Assembly (NCBI RefSeq): GCF_003932495.1
Contig: NZ_QZMT01000004.1
Span: 62,001-126,000 of the forward strand
Source: Guyparkeria sp. SCN-R1
GTDB lineage: Bacteria; Pseudomonadota; Gammaproteobacteria; Halothiobacillales; Halothiobacillaceae
Length of the DNA: 64,000 nt
Direction of reading: 5' to 3'
Shown here: piece after piece, positions 16,964-26,298 of the stretch
How positions within the stretch are numbered: position 1 is the stretch's first letter
How the letters are laid out: each line of letters opens with the position of its first letter
Program-made: the position numbers and the translations under genes
The notes under the pieces: generated by a model
Databases searched by the model: none
What the model was told of the DNA's origin: nothing
The model's input: only the letters and a program-made list of their open reading frames with translations

Positions 16964-18180
16964 GTGTGCTCCAGCAGTTGGACGGCAGGAAACTGCTCTG
17001 CGGACTCTTTGTTCTGGCGCTGACGAACCTGCCGCCGGCGGTGCTCGCTCACGGCGACAGCGGGGCCTTCGCCGAGGGCGAGGAGCATCACCACGATGAA
17101 CCCGAGGCGCCCGTCGAGGAGACGGACGTCGGGCAACTCCCGAGTTCAACGGATGACGGCGGGCAGTGGCCCGTCGTCGAGGTGGCGTCATCGCTCATAG
17201 GCACCGTCCTCGTCGAAAACCGTGCCCCGCAAGCGCGGGTCCCCGCCTATGCCCGCGTGGTGCCGCGGCCGGGCGCCGTGCGCGACATCAACGCCTATCT
17301 GAGCGGGCAGGTCTCCGAGGTGCATGTCCGCCCCGGGATGCGGGTCGAAAAGGGCGATCTCATCGCGTCCATCTACAGTCCCGAGTTCATTCTGACCCAG
17401 CGATCCTATCTCGCTCTGTTGGAGAACGAGGAGTTGAAGGAGACATTGCGCGAGGAGGGGCGGCTCCCTAACTACAAGCGCGATGCACGTTCGAATCTGC
17501 GCTGGTGGGGGATGGCCGAGGATGACATTCTCGCCCTGGAAGCACGCAAGGATGCAGTGGAGCATTTGGACGTGCGCGCCGAAGTCTCGGGCGTGATCTC
17601 GGAGGTGTTCGTGGCGCCCGGCGAGATCGTCCGCGCCGGTGATCGCGCCATGGAGAGCTTCGTCGTGGTCGGCTCGCCGCTCGCCCGAATCGTGGTCGAT
17701 GGGGGCGGGCGTCGCCTTCAAGGATCGGTCTACGCCGATACCCTGGCCACGCTTAATGATGAGACGCGTGTCCGAGTCCGCGCGGACGACGGAGAAATGC
17801 ACGACCTGGCGCTTACGCAGAGCGTTCCGGCGGTGGACTCCACCAACCGCCTGGGGCGCTTTCTCGTCGATCTTGAGAACCCAAACGTGCTGGACGTGGG
17901 GCGCCTGGTCGGGCTCGAATTGCTGACCCGCGGTGAGGAGGGGGGCTGGCTGCCCCGCGACGCTGTCATGGGCCAAGGGACGGGGCCGATCGCCTTCGTC
18001 GAGGTCAGCGAAGGCCGGTACGAACGCAGGACGCTGACTATCAGGGACTACTTGGGCGGCTGGTCGCTGGCGGATGCAGTGTCCGCCGGCGAGCGGGTCG
18101 TGACGCGAGGGAAGACGCTGTTGGAAGGGGCCTATCGTCTCGGGGACGGGGCCGGGTTGGACGACCATCACGATCACTGA
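16960..18180 (+). CDS. RND periplasmic adaptor 2 (CusB-like)
   Basis: A 406-residue membrane-fusion protein. Signal peptide ~1-30; His/acid-rich linker EEHHHDEPE (~46-55); lipoyl and hairpin region with YSPEFILTQRSYLALLE and LDVRAEVSGVISEVFVAPGEIVRAGD; beta-barrel and membrane-proximal domains (RDYLGGWSLADAVSAGERVVTRGKTLLEGAY) of normal CusB/CzcB length. The extreme C terminus is again metal-binding-like (DDHHDH). It pairs with the pump 15 nt downstream. The histidine clusters at both ends suggest metal capture; which metal (copper, zinc or other) is not decided by sequence. Confidence 0.88.
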   Translation: MSVLQQLDGRKLLCGLFVLALTNLPPAVLAHGDSGAFAEGEEHHHDEPEAPVEETDVGQLPSSTDDGGQWPVVEVASSLIGTVLVENRAPQARVPAYARVVPRPGAVRDINAYLSGQVSEVHVRPGMRVEKGDLIASIYSPEFILTQRSYLALLENEELKETLREEGRLPNYKRDARSNLRWWGMAEDDILALEARKDAVEHLDVRAEVSGVISEVFVAPGEIVRAGDRAMESFVVVGSPLARIVVDGGGRRLQGSVYADTLATLNDETRVRVRADDGEMHDLALTQSVPAVDSTNRLGRFLVDLENPNVLDVGRLVGLELLTRGEEGGWLPRDAVMGQGTGPIAFVEVSEGRYERRTLTIRDYLGGWSLADAVSAGERVVTRGKTLLEGAYRLGDGAGLDDHHDH

Positions 18181-18195
18181 GTTGAAGGGCATCCT

Positions 18196-21100
18196 ATGTT
18201 CGATCGCATCATCGCCTGGGCCTTGCGTTACCGACTGGCCGTGCTCCTGGTTTACATCGTCGTGGGCGGGGCGGCAGTGGTGGCCGCCACGCAAATGGCT
18301 GTAGATGTCTTCCCCGAATTTGCGCCACCGCAGGTCCAGATCCAGACCGAAGCCCCGGGCTATTCCGCTGCCGACGTGGAATTGCTGGTCACCCGGCCTC
18401 TGGAAGTGGCCCTGAGCGGCATGGAAGGCGTCGAACAGCTACGCTCCGATTCTTCCGGGGGACTCTCCCGAATCGTCATCGTGTTTGGCGGCGACACCGA
18501 CGTCTACAGGGCCCGAATGCTCACCCAGGAGCGCATCCAGCTGGTCCAGGATCAACTCCCGCGCGATATCGACGCCCCACAGATGATGCCGGTCACCTCG
18601 GCGGTTAGCTGGCTGCTGAAGTTCGCGCTCGTCGACTGGTCCGCCGAGCCGGATCCACTGGCGCTGCGCAGCCTGGTGGATTGGGAGTTTCGCAACCGTT
18701 TGCTGGCCGAGCCCGGCGTGGCCTCGGTCGTGGCCGTGGGCGGGGGCGTGAAGCAGTACCAGCTGATGGTCGATCCGCTCAAGCTCAACGCCTTCGATAT
18801 CCCGTTCGCCGATGTGGTCGACGCGGCGACCGAGGCGAACCGCGTTGGCGCGGGAGCGTTCGTCTATCCCAACCGGGAACAAGAGTACTTCGTGCGCGTG
18901 GACGGACGTCTCGGCGGACTTCAGGATCTGGGCGCGAGCACTGTCGCGATGCGTGAGGGCAGTCCGATCACCCTCGGCGATCTCGGTGAGGTGCAGTTCG
19001 GTGAAGAGATCAAGCGCGGCGACGGGCAAATGTTCGGCGCCAATGCCGTCGTCGGGACGGTCTCGAAGCAATGGGGGGCGGACACCCTGGAGACCACCGA
19101 GCGAGTGGAAGCGACGCTGGCCCGCCTGGCGGAGAACCTGCCGCCCGATGTGGAGCTGGTGACGGATGTGTTCCGGCAGGCCTCGTTCATCGATCGCTCC
19201 GTGGAGAACCTACGCGAGGCCTTGTTGCACGCCTCGATCATCGTGGCGTTGGTGCTGTTCCTGTTTCTGGTGCGCTGGCGGCCCACAGTCATCAGCCTGG
19301 TGGCGATTCCCGCCTCGCTCCTCATGGGCGTGCTGGTGCTCTGGGCGATGGGGATCGGCATTAACGCCCTAACCCTGGGTGGCCTGGTGTTCGCCATCGG
19401 CGAGGTGGTCGACGATGCGATCATCGACGTGGAGAACATCCTTCGCCGGTTGCGCGAGAGCCGCACCGCAGACGACGGGGAGCCGCTGCTGCGGGTAATT
19501 TACGAGGGGTCCCGCGAGATCCGAAACTCGGTGGTGTTCGCGACGCTGATCATCGTGGTTGCCTTCATGCCGATCTTCTTTTTGTCAGGGATCGAGGGGC
19601 GCATCTTCATGCCGCTGGCAGTGGCCTACTTGGCGGCCATCGGTAGCTCGTTGCTGGTCGCGCTCACGCTCATTCCGGTGCTCTGCTACTACCTCCTGAA
19701 TCGTCGCGGCGCCGCGCACGAACATCGGGTCAGTCCGCTGACCCGACGGCTGGAAGGTGTTTACCGGCGCGGCCTGCATTGGACGGTGCGGCGGCCCGGT
19801 GCAATGCTGGCGGTGGGCTTGATCGCCCTTGTCGGCGTGCTGGTGCTCTTGCTCGGACTGGGCCGCTCCTTCCTGCCCGGCTTCCACGAAGGAAACATCG
19901 TCATCGCCACCACAATGATGCCGGGCACGTCGCTGGACGAGAACCTCCGCATGGGGCGCGAGGTCGAGGCGCGGGTCAGTGCCGTGCCGGGCGTGGTCAG
20001 CGTGGTGCAACGCGCCGGTCGCTCGCGGCTCGATGAAGACGCCCAGCCGGTCAACTTCAGCGAATTCGACGTGACGGTCGATCCGGAGGTGCGTGATGTG
20101 GCCGGGGTGATGCAAGAACTTCGTGAGTCGCTCGCCGACTTGCCCGGAGTTCAGGTGAACGTCTCACAGTTCATCACCCATCGCATGCAGGAATTGCTCT
20201 CCGGCGTGCGGGCGCAGGTCGCGGTCAAGATCTACGGACCGGAGCTGGAGGTCCTCCAAGGCAAGCAGGCGGAGGTGCTGGATGCCGTGCGCAATATGCC
20301 GGGCGTGGTCGACCTCATGGCCGAGCCGATGATTACCGCTCCGGGGCTGGATATTCGGGTGAATCGGGAGGCTGCCTCGGCCTACGGCCTTACACCCGGG
20401 GAGATCGCTCGTCAGGCGGGGCAGGCCTTCAATGGTGTCGCGGTGTCCACCGTACTGGAAGCCGACCGCTCCTACGACCTCGTGGTACGCGTGAATGCGG
20501 AAAGCCGCGACAGCATTGATGCACTGGGCGCCTTTCCGCTTCGCGGGCCGGATGGCGACATCGTTCCCTTGCGCGAGGTCGCCGAGCTGAACCCCGTGCG
20601 CGAGCCCTACGTCATCAAACGTGAGGACGGCGCGCGCCGGGCCGTGGTGCAGTGGAACGTGGAAGGTCGCGATTTGAACAGTGTCGTGAGCGAAGCGCGG
20701 GAACGCCTGGCGGAGGCAGTGGAACTCGACGCCGGCTACTCGCTCGTATTCGGCGGCGACTACGTAGGCCAGCAGCGTGCGACCCGCGACCTGATGCTGT
20801 CGGGCGCGGCGGCCGTGCTGCTGATCTTCGCCCTGATGCTTTATGCCTTCAAGCAGGTGCGTCTTGCACTGCTGGTCATGACCAATCTGCCGTTCGCGCT
20901 TTTGGGTGGCCTCGCCGCTCTGGCGCTCGCCGGCGAGACGCTCAACGTACCCTCGATCATCGGGCTAATCGCGCTGTTCGGGATCGCTACCCGCAACAGC
21001 GTCCTGCTGTTGGCGCGTTATACGCGCCTCAGCGTCGAGCAGCCCGGGGTCGGGCCGCGTGCGCTGGCGATCCGTGGCGCGCGTCAGCGCATGCTGCCCA

Positions 21101-21315
21101 TACTCATGACCGCATTGACGACCGCACTCGCCGTGCTTCCTTTTCTGATTGGTGATCCGGCGGGCAAGGAGCTGGAGCGCCCGCTCGCCATCGTGCTTCT
21201 CGGCGGGATGATCAGTTCCACGGCGCTCAACCTGTTCATACTGCCTGCGGGCTACGCTTGGCTGGTGGCCCGTCGACCCGAGCTGTGTGAGCGTGATGCA
21301 GCTCCGCAAGCATGA
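18196..21315 (+). CDS. Heavy-metal RND efflux pump (CusA/CzcA family)
   Basis: A 1039-residue proton-driven inner-membrane transporter of the HME-RND class, twelve helices with two large periplasmic loops. The TM4 charged motif reads FAIGEVVDDAIIDVENILRRLRE, with the acidic cluster expected for proton relay. FGGDTDVYRARMLTQERI and RMQELLSGVRAQVAVKIYGPELE are typical HME porter-domain blocks. Methionines recur in the porter region (MPGVVDLMAEPMI), compatible with Cu(I)/Ag(I), but CusA-specific positions cannot be assigned without alignment. It follows the two adaptors in one operon. No outer-membrane TolC/CusC partner is encoded nearby, so one must be borrowed from elsewhere. Confidence 0.9.
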   Translation: MFDRIIAWALRYRLAVLLVYIVVGGAAVVAATQMAVDVFPEFAPPQVQIQTEAPGYSAADVELLVTRPLEVALSGMEGVEQLRSDSSGGLSRIVIVFGGDTDVYRARMLTQERIQLVQDQLPRDIDAPQMMPVTSAVSWLLKFALVDWSAEPDPLALRSLVDWEFRNRLLAEPGVASVVAVGGGVKQYQLMVDPLKLNAFDIPFADVVDAATEANRVGAGAFVYPNREQEYFVRVDGRLGGLQDLGASTVAMREGSPITLGDLGEVQFGEEIKRGDGQMFGANAVVGTVSKQWGADTLETTERVEATLARLAENLPPDVELVTDVFRQASFIDRSVENLREALLHASIIVALVLFLFLVRWRPTVISLVAIPASLLMGVLVLWAMGIGINALTLGGLVFAIGEVVDDAIIDVENILRRLRESRTADDGEPLLRVIYEGSREIRNSVVFATLIIVVAFMPIFFLSGIEGRIFMPLAVAYLAAIGSSLLVALTLIPVLCYYLLNRRGAAHEHRVSPLTRRLEGVYRRGLHWTVRRPGAMLAVGLIALVGVLVLLLGLGRSFLPGFHEGNIVIATTMMPGTSLDENLRMGREVEARVSAVPGVVSVVQRAGRSRLDEDAQPVNFSEFDVTVDPEVRDVAGVMQELRESLADLPGVQVNVSQFITHRMQELLSGVRAQVAVKIYGPELEVLQGKQAEVLDAVRNMPGVVDLMAEPMITAPGLDIRVNREAASAYGLTPGEIARQAGQAFNGVAVSTVLEADRSYDLVVRVNAESRDSIDALGAFPLRGPDGDIVPLREVAELNPVREPYVIKREDGARRAVVQWNVEGRDLNSVVSEARERLAEAVELDAGYSLVFGGDYVGQQRATRDLMLSGAAAVLLIFALMLYAFKQVRLALLVMTNLPFALLGGLAALALAGETLNVPSIIGLIALFGIATRNSVLLLARYTRLSVEQPGVGPRALAIRGARQRMLPILMTALTTALAVLPFLIGDPAGKELERPLAIVLLGGMISSTALNLFILPAGYAWLVARRPELCERDAAPQA

Positions 21316-21395
21316 GCGGCAGTGTTAGCGCCAGTGGCGCCCTGGGGTAAGGTAACCTGTGACGCTTGGAGGATAGAGCCGATGCGCCGCCCGGT

Positions 21396-23996
21396 ATGCT
21401 GAACCTTATCGACACCAAAGACGCAAACTGGCTGCGGCCGATTAGGCTGGGACTCAAGCCGGAGTTGTGGTTTCTGCTCTGGGTCGGGATTCTCCTGCTC
21501 GGCCCGGCGCTGTTCGTGAGCTGGTACGGAGACGGGCATAGCCTGCGCTACGTCGACTCCATTGCACACACCAGTCTCGAGGCCTTCTGCGGGCTAACGG
21601 CGCTGCTGATCGCCGGGCTGTTGTTTTCCCTCTCCCACCAGTACCGGCAGCTTTCGCTGGCCGTGTTCGGGTTCGCCTTTGCGGCGATGGGCGGGTTGGA
21701 TATCTGGCATGCGGCGACGTCTCCGCGCGAACAGACCGAGCTGTTCATCAAGCTGCATACGCTCTCGGCGGTGATCGGTGGAGGCTTGATGTTGGCCGGC
21801 GTGGTTGTGCACTTCACCCGGGAGCCATCGGGGCGACGCAATACCATGACGGCGCAGTGGCTTTTCCTCTCGACGGTGGTGGTCGTGGGCGGAGCGCTGT
21901 TCATCGGCACCCTGACCGGAAGCGCAACCGGGGTCGAGGAGAGTTTCCCAATCGGCGCCCTGCGCCTGCACGAACTGGCGGGCGCCTTGTTTGCCGTGAC
22001 CGCGACGGCCTGTCTCGTCTATTACCGTGCGACGCACCATTTGGTGGCGATGCTCGCCTCGGGGCTGATGTTGCTGTTCGCTGAGAGTGTCTACTTATTC
22101 CGCTTTTCGTTCTTGTGGGACATGGCATGGTGGAGCTGGCACCTGGTCAAGGCGGTCTTCTATCTCGGCATCCTGGTCGTCATCGCGGTGGGGCTCGTCA
22201 TGGCGCTGCGTGCCGTGGAACGTTCGAGAAGCGAGCTGACCCGGGCGCACACCGATTTGCGCGACTCCAACGTCGAAAAGGAGGTCATCAACCGCGAACT
22301 CGCCATCCGCAACCGCATGGTGAGCGAAGCCATCAATTGTCTCGACCTGCGCGATGCCACGGAAGTCATTGGGCGGGCTCTGTCCAACTTCATCGATGCG
22401 GACGCTTACGAACTGATTCTGAGCGTCCCGGACGATGAAGTCCCCGAGTTGCAGCGTGGACTCGATCGCCAGCGATTGGCCTGGACGGTACGTGCCGTGA
22501 GCGAAAAACAGCTGCAGCAAACGGTCTCGGACGTGTGTCGCCCAGGGAGCGGCCCGTTCACGCTCAGCCTGCGGGCCAACGACAGGGTGTTCGGCATGCT
22601 CACGGTCCACATGCGCGAAGGTGCGACCTGTGGTGTGCCGTCGAGCCTGTTCTCTGACTTGGCGGCAGAGATCGGTCCGATCATCTACACCGCCATTCTC
22701 GACGAGAATCGCGTCGAGGCGATCGGTTTTCGCACCTCGCTGCTCAAGGTCACTTCCATGCTCGGTTCGACGCTGGAGCTGGACAATGTGCTCGAGCGCG
22801 TGTGCCGTGAGAGCACGCAATTGCTGGGCAGTGATGCCGCCATTGTATTCCTGCGCGGCGGGCAGAACCTGTCCATCGCGAGCCAGTGCATTCTCGCCAG
22901 CGGTCAGGCCGCGGAAGGAGCTGCCGACTTGCACTGGGCCGACAGCGATGGCGGACGGACGTTGCTCAAACAGCTTCTGCGTACGGGGCAGCCGGTGGCG
23001 CTCCTGCACAAGGGTGAAGGGCCGCCGCCACTGCGATTTGCCAGCGCGACCTGCGACTGGGGGGCGGCGGCCGCCTTCCCGCTGCGCCGTGACGATGACT
23101 TGGCGGGCGTGATGGTGCTGCTTCGCAAAGAGCCGGTCGCCTACAGCCGGCCGACCCTGGACAAGGGCATGTTGCTCGCCGAGAGCGTGCGCATCGCTGT
23201 CAACAATAGCCGCGCCTACAAGGACCTGAGAGATGCGAACTGCCAACTGCGCGAGGCCGAGGCACAGAAGCTGCGCGCCGAGCGTCTGGCCGTATTGGGG
23301 CAAATGGCCGCCAGCGTGGCGCACGAGGTGCGAAACCCGCTGGGAGCAATCGAGAACTGCCTCGCCGTGCTGCGAAGCAGTGTGGCGGGGCAAGCCAAGG
23401 GCCGCGATGCCCTGGAGATCGTGGAGGGAGAGGTACAACGGCTGGAGCGCCTGACAGGAAATTTCCTCAGCTTCGGAAAACCCCGTGAACGGGCATCGCA
23501 AGCCGCCTATCCAGTCCGGATTGCGGAACAGGCGATTGCGCGTATACGTCATCATATTGCGCAGGAACAGCTCCCGATCCGGATCGCACTCGATGTGCGC
23601 GGGCAGTCCGGTCCGGTTCTGCTCGACAGCGATGGTTTTCACGAGGTGCTTTCGAATTTGCTGCTAAACGCTACACAGGCTATCGAGGGCGAAGGCCGAG
23701 TGGAGATCTCGGTGCGGGTACGGTCCGAGCGGGCGTACGTCATGGTCAAGGACGATGGGCCTGGTATTCCTGCGGACCGACGCGAGGAGATCTTTGAGCC
23801 CTTCGTCTCGCAGCGTTCCCACGGCGCGGGACTCGGCCTGGCAATCGTCCGCCAGCTGGTGGGGACGTGCTCCGGTCGGCTGCGCATTTTCGGTGGACCG
23901 GGCCGAGGTACCTGCTTCGCGCTCAGCATTCCGCGCACCCGTCCGCGGGAGAGTCCGGCGAACCGAGTCAAGTCGGAGGTGCGGTGGCATGATTAG
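21396..23996 (+). CDS. Membrane sensor histidine kinase with GAF domains
   Basis: About 866 residues. Eight hydrophobic helices (~17-265) form a membrane sensor domain, followed by a coiled coil, two GAF-like domains (~300-430 and ~445-625), HisKA with H643 in ASVAHEVRNPLGAIEN, and HATPase_c with NLLLNATQA, DDGPGIP and GAGLGLAIV. It phosphorylates the response regulator encoded by the overlapping next gene. The start is uncertain: this ATG has no ribosome site, a TTG at 21366 is in frame, and a six-codon open frame with a good GGAGGA site overlaps this ATG. It lies 80 nt after the pump gene with no terminator between, so it may be part of the RND transcript and thereby autoregulated. Confidence 0.88.
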   Translation: MLNLIDTKDANWLRPIRLGLKPELWFLLWVGILLLGPALFVSWYGDGHSLRYVDSIAHTSLEAFCGLTALLIAGLLFSLSHQYRQLSLAVFGFAFAAMGGLDIWHAATSPREQTELFIKLHTLSAVIGGGLMLAGVVVHFTREPSGRRNTMTAQWLFLSTVVVVGGALFIGTLTGSATGVEESFPIGALRLHELAGALFAVTATACLVYYRATHHLVAMLASGLMLLFAESVYLFRFSFLWDMAWWSWHLVKAVFYLGILVVIAVGLVMALRAVERSRSELTRAHTDLRDSNVEKEVINRELAIRNRMVSEAINCLDLRDATEVIGRALSNFIDADAYELILSVPDDEVPELQRGLDRQRLAWTVRAVSEKQLQQTVSDVCRPGSGPFTLSLRANDRVFGMLTVHMREGATCGVPSSLFSDLAAEIGPIIYTAILDENRVEAIGFRTSLLKVTSMLGSTLELDNVLERVCRESTQLLGSDAAIVFLRGGQNLSIASQCILASGQAAEGAADLHWADSDGGRTLLKQLLRTGQPVALLHKGEGPPPLRFASATCDWGAAAAFPLRRDDDLAGVMVLLRKEPVAYSRPTLDKGMLLAESVRIAVNNSRAYKDLRDANCQLREAEAQKLRAERLAVLGQMAASVAHEVRNPLGAIENCLAVLRSSVAGQAKGRDALEIVEGEVQRLERLTGNFLSFGKPRERASQAAYPVRIAEQAIARIRHHIAQEQLPIRIALDVRGQSGPVLLDSDGFHEVLSNLLLNATQAIEGEGRVEISVRVRSERAYVMVKDDGPGIPADRREEIFEPFVSQRSHGAGLGLAIVRQLVGTCSGRLRIFGGPGRGTCFALSIPRTRPRESPANRVKSEVRWHD

Positions 23997-25350
23997 GGTA
24001 TTGATCGTCGACGATCAGCGCAGTCTGCGTCGCAGCCTGGGCCTGCTCCTGGAGAACGCCGGGATGGAAGCCAGCCAGGCTGTGAGTGGGAAAGAGGCCC
24101 TCGCAGTTCTGGAGAGCGGGCACCATGATGTGGTGATCACCGATTTGCGCATGGACGGCATGTCCGGTACGGAATTGTTGCACGAGGTGCGCGCTCGCCA
24201 TCCCGAGATCCCCGTGATCCTGATCACCGCCTACGGCTCGATCGAGTCCGCCGTCGAAGCAATGCGCGGTGGGGCCTTCGATTATCTCAAGAAGCCATTC
24301 AAGGAGCATGAGATTCTGGAGAAGATCCGCGAGGCATGCGCGTTGCGGGACCAGCGTCCAGGTGCCGGCGAGCGGACACAGGATGAGAAGGACGCAGGCA
24401 TGGTAGCCGAGAGCCCCGAGATGAAGGCGCTACTGATCCGTGTCGATCGCCTGGCCGCCACTGATATCAACGTTCTGATCAGCGGTGAGACGGGCACGGG
24501 CAAGAGCCATTTGGCCCGGCTGGTTCATGATCGGAGTTCGCGCCGGGACGGGCCGTTCGTCAGTCTCAACTGTGCAAGCGTGCCGGAGCAACTCATCGAG
24601 AGCGAGCTGTTCGGTCATGTCAAGGGCAGCTTCACCGGAGCGACACAGTCGAGGGCCGGGCTGTTCGAGGAAGCGGACGGCGGCACTATCTTTCTCGACG
24701 AGATCGACACCCTTTCCCCTGAAATGCAGGCGAAACTGCTTTCGGTCCTGCAGGACAAGGAGGTGCGCCGCGTCGGCTGCAACCGCCACACCCGTGTGAA
24801 TGTGCGCGTCATCTCCGCGGCAAACCGGGACCTGCGCCAGTTGATCGAGAATGGCGAGTTCCGTCCTGACGTGTTCTATCGGATCAACGGCGTCCGTTTG
24901 CACCTGCCGCCGCTTCGCGAGCGACCGGATGATCTCCACAGGCTGGTCGACCGCTTCGCCCGCGAATTTTGCGAGAAGCACGGTCGGCCGCGGGTGCGGC
25001 TGGACGATGAGGTGCGGGCGCGTCTGTTCTCCTATCACTATCCAGGCAACGTCCGCGAGCTGGCCAGCCTCATCGAGCAAATGACCGTGTTCGCGGATGA
25101 AAGCGGCCGAGTCGGCATCGATGACCTTCCCGAAGAGTTGGCGGATGCGGACACTGCGTCTGTACCCGGCGCTGCCGCGTTGCTCGCCGATGAGGGCTAC
25201 AATCTCGCCGATTCCGAGCGCATGATCATTGAGGCTGCGCTGCAGCGCTTCGGGAACCTGTCCGAAGCCGCCCGGGAGCTCGGCATCGGCCGCACTACGC
25301 TGTGGCGTAAGATCCGTCATTACGGCCTCAACGACAACCCGGCCAGATAG
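23989..25350 (+). CDS. NtrC-class sigma-54 response regulator
   Basis: 453 residues. A receiver domain with acceptor D52 (VITDLRMDG) and K102, then an AAA+ sigma-54 activator domain with Walker A GETGTGKS (166-173), the sigma-54 contact loop GSFTGA (213-218), Walker B GGTIFLDEID and arginine fingers near EFRPDVFYRINGVRLHLPPLRERPDD. It ends in a Fis-type helix-turn-helix (LSEAARELGIGRTTLWRKIRHYGL). GSFTGA in place of GAFTGA is a tolerated variant. The ATG overlaps the kinase stop by 8 nt and follows GGAGGT. The natural targets are the three island promoters with GTTYC-N5-GRAAC pairs. Confidence 0.93.
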   Translation: MIRVLIVDDQRSLRRSLGLLLENAGMEASQAVSGKEALAVLESGHHDVVITDLRMDGMSGTELLHEVRARHPEIPVILITAYGSIESAVEAMRGGAFDYLKKPFKEHEILEKIREACALRDQRPGAGERTQDEKDAGMVAESPEMKALLIRVDRLAATDINVLISGETGTGKSHLARLVHDRSSRRDGPFVSLNCASVPEQLIESELFGHVKGSFTGATQSRAGLFEEADGGTIFLDEIDTLSPEMQAKLLSVLQDKEVRRVGCNRHTRVNVRVISAANRDLRQLIENGEFRPDVFYRINGVRLHLPPLRERPDDLHRLVDRFAREFCEKHGRPRVRLDDEVRARLFSYHYPGNVRELASLIEQMTVFADESGRVGIDDLPEELADADTASVPGAAALLADEGYNLADSERMIIEAALQRFGNLSEAARELGIGRTTLWRKIRHYGLNDNPAR

Positions 25351-25374
25351 GACAAGTAGTAACGCTTTTCGTCT

Positions 25375-25389
25375 GTTTCAACCCGGAAC
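25375..25389. promoter_or_regulatory. Upstream activator site 1 of thioredoxin/TcDH operon
   Basis: GTTTCAACCCGGAAC, same form as the sites before the RND operon; 44 bp from its partner and 130 bp before the -24 element. Confidence 0.7.
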
Positions 25390-25418
25390 GTCTGTTTCGC
25401 CCCCGCCTCGACTTCCTC

Positions 25419-25433
25419 GTTCCACCCCGGAAC
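25419..25433. promoter_or_regulatory. Upstream activator site 2 of thioredoxin/TcDH operon
   Basis: GTTCCACCCCGGAAC, a perfect five-base inverted repeat around a 5-bp spacer, 86 bp before the -24 element. Confidence 0.72.
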
Positions 25434-25518
25434 ACCTGCTGAAACCGGTTCACGGTTCCTGGCCTCCATACCCGCCGATACGCGCTTGTACCGGGCCTTT
25501 CAGGGCCTTTCCGGGCGC

Positions 25519-25534
25519 TGGCACAGCTATTGCT
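25519..25534 (+). promoter_or_regulatory. Sigma-54 promoter of thioredoxin/TcDH operon
   Basis: TGGCACAGCTATTGCT matches TGGCACR-N4-TTGCW at all fixed positions. It leaves a ~80-nt leader before the first gene, which has a GGAGGAA ribosome site. Confidence 0.85.
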
Positions 25535-25625
25535 TCAAAGATCAGTGCGCGGCCTCGGACCGTTGCATACGACGCGGCAGAACGGGCCACGCATCAACAA
25601 GATCGATCCATTGGAGGAATGCGAT

Positions 25626-26264
25626 ATGACAGAAAACACTGAGAAGCGTGCACGCACGCTCATTGGTGCGGCCAAGAGGCGCTCCGGCGTCTTCGGCGCC
25701 GCCACGTTCGCGGGGCTGCTCGCCTTTTCCCTGTCCCAGCCGGCACTGTCGGCACAGGAGGAGGGGGCCTTCCCCACTGCAGATGAAGTGGGCGGCGATG
25801 TATTCCCCGACGGACTCAAAGCAGGCGACCCGTTCCCCACCGATATCGAACTCTACGATGCCAACGGCAAGCCGGTGGAGCTTGCTGAGCAGCTAGACGG
25901 CAAGCGTTCCGTCCTGGCGCTCTTCATCAGCGCCGTTCCGGCCTCGGTGGGGGAACTTAAGGCGCTCGAGAAGGCGGTGGATACCAATTCCGCGCAGCTT
26001 TTGTTCCTGAACACCGATCAGGTCGGCACCGCTTTGCTAGGCGGTGACAAGATCAAGGAAACGGCTCGCACGCTGCGGGTGATTAAGCACGAGGAGGGCT
26101 TGAAGAGCCCCATGTTCGTTGCGCCCAATAACGTTTTCGCACCGAACGGCCTTTCCAATCGGCTGGGCATCCGCGGTCTGCCGACCGTGGTGGTGGTCAA
26201 GGCGGACGGCACAGTGGAGAACGTGTTCGTCGGCAGCCAGGACTGGAACAAGCGAAAGATCTGA
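25626..26264 (+). CDS. Exported thioredoxin-fold protein lacking CXXC
   Basis: 212 residues. Basic N region and hydrophobic core form an export signal (~1-42, ending LSA). The mature part has a thioredoxin/TlpA-like fold: GDPFPTDIELYDANGKPVELAEQLDGKRSVLALFISAVP, then LGIRGLPTVVVVKADGTVENVF with the cis-proline. Where TlpA-type proteins have CXXC it reads AVPASVGE, and no cysteine exists in the whole protein, so it cannot do thiol-disulfide exchange. It is probably a chaperone or structural partner of the enzyme encoded 34 nt downstream; that role is inferred from operon position only. Confidence 0.75.
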   Translation: MTENTEKRARTLIGAAKRRSGVFGAATFAGLLAFSLSQPALSAQEEGAFPTADEVGGDVFPDGLKAGDPFPTDIELYDANGKPVELAEQLDGKRSVLALFISAVPASVGELKALEKAVDTNSAQLLFLNTDQVGTALLGGDKIKETARTLRVIKHEEGLKSPMFVAPNNVFAPNGLSNRLGIRGLPTVVVVKADGTVENVFVGSQDWNKRKI

Positions 26265-26298
26265 ATTTGCACCTGTATATAAGAACGGAGTAATCATT

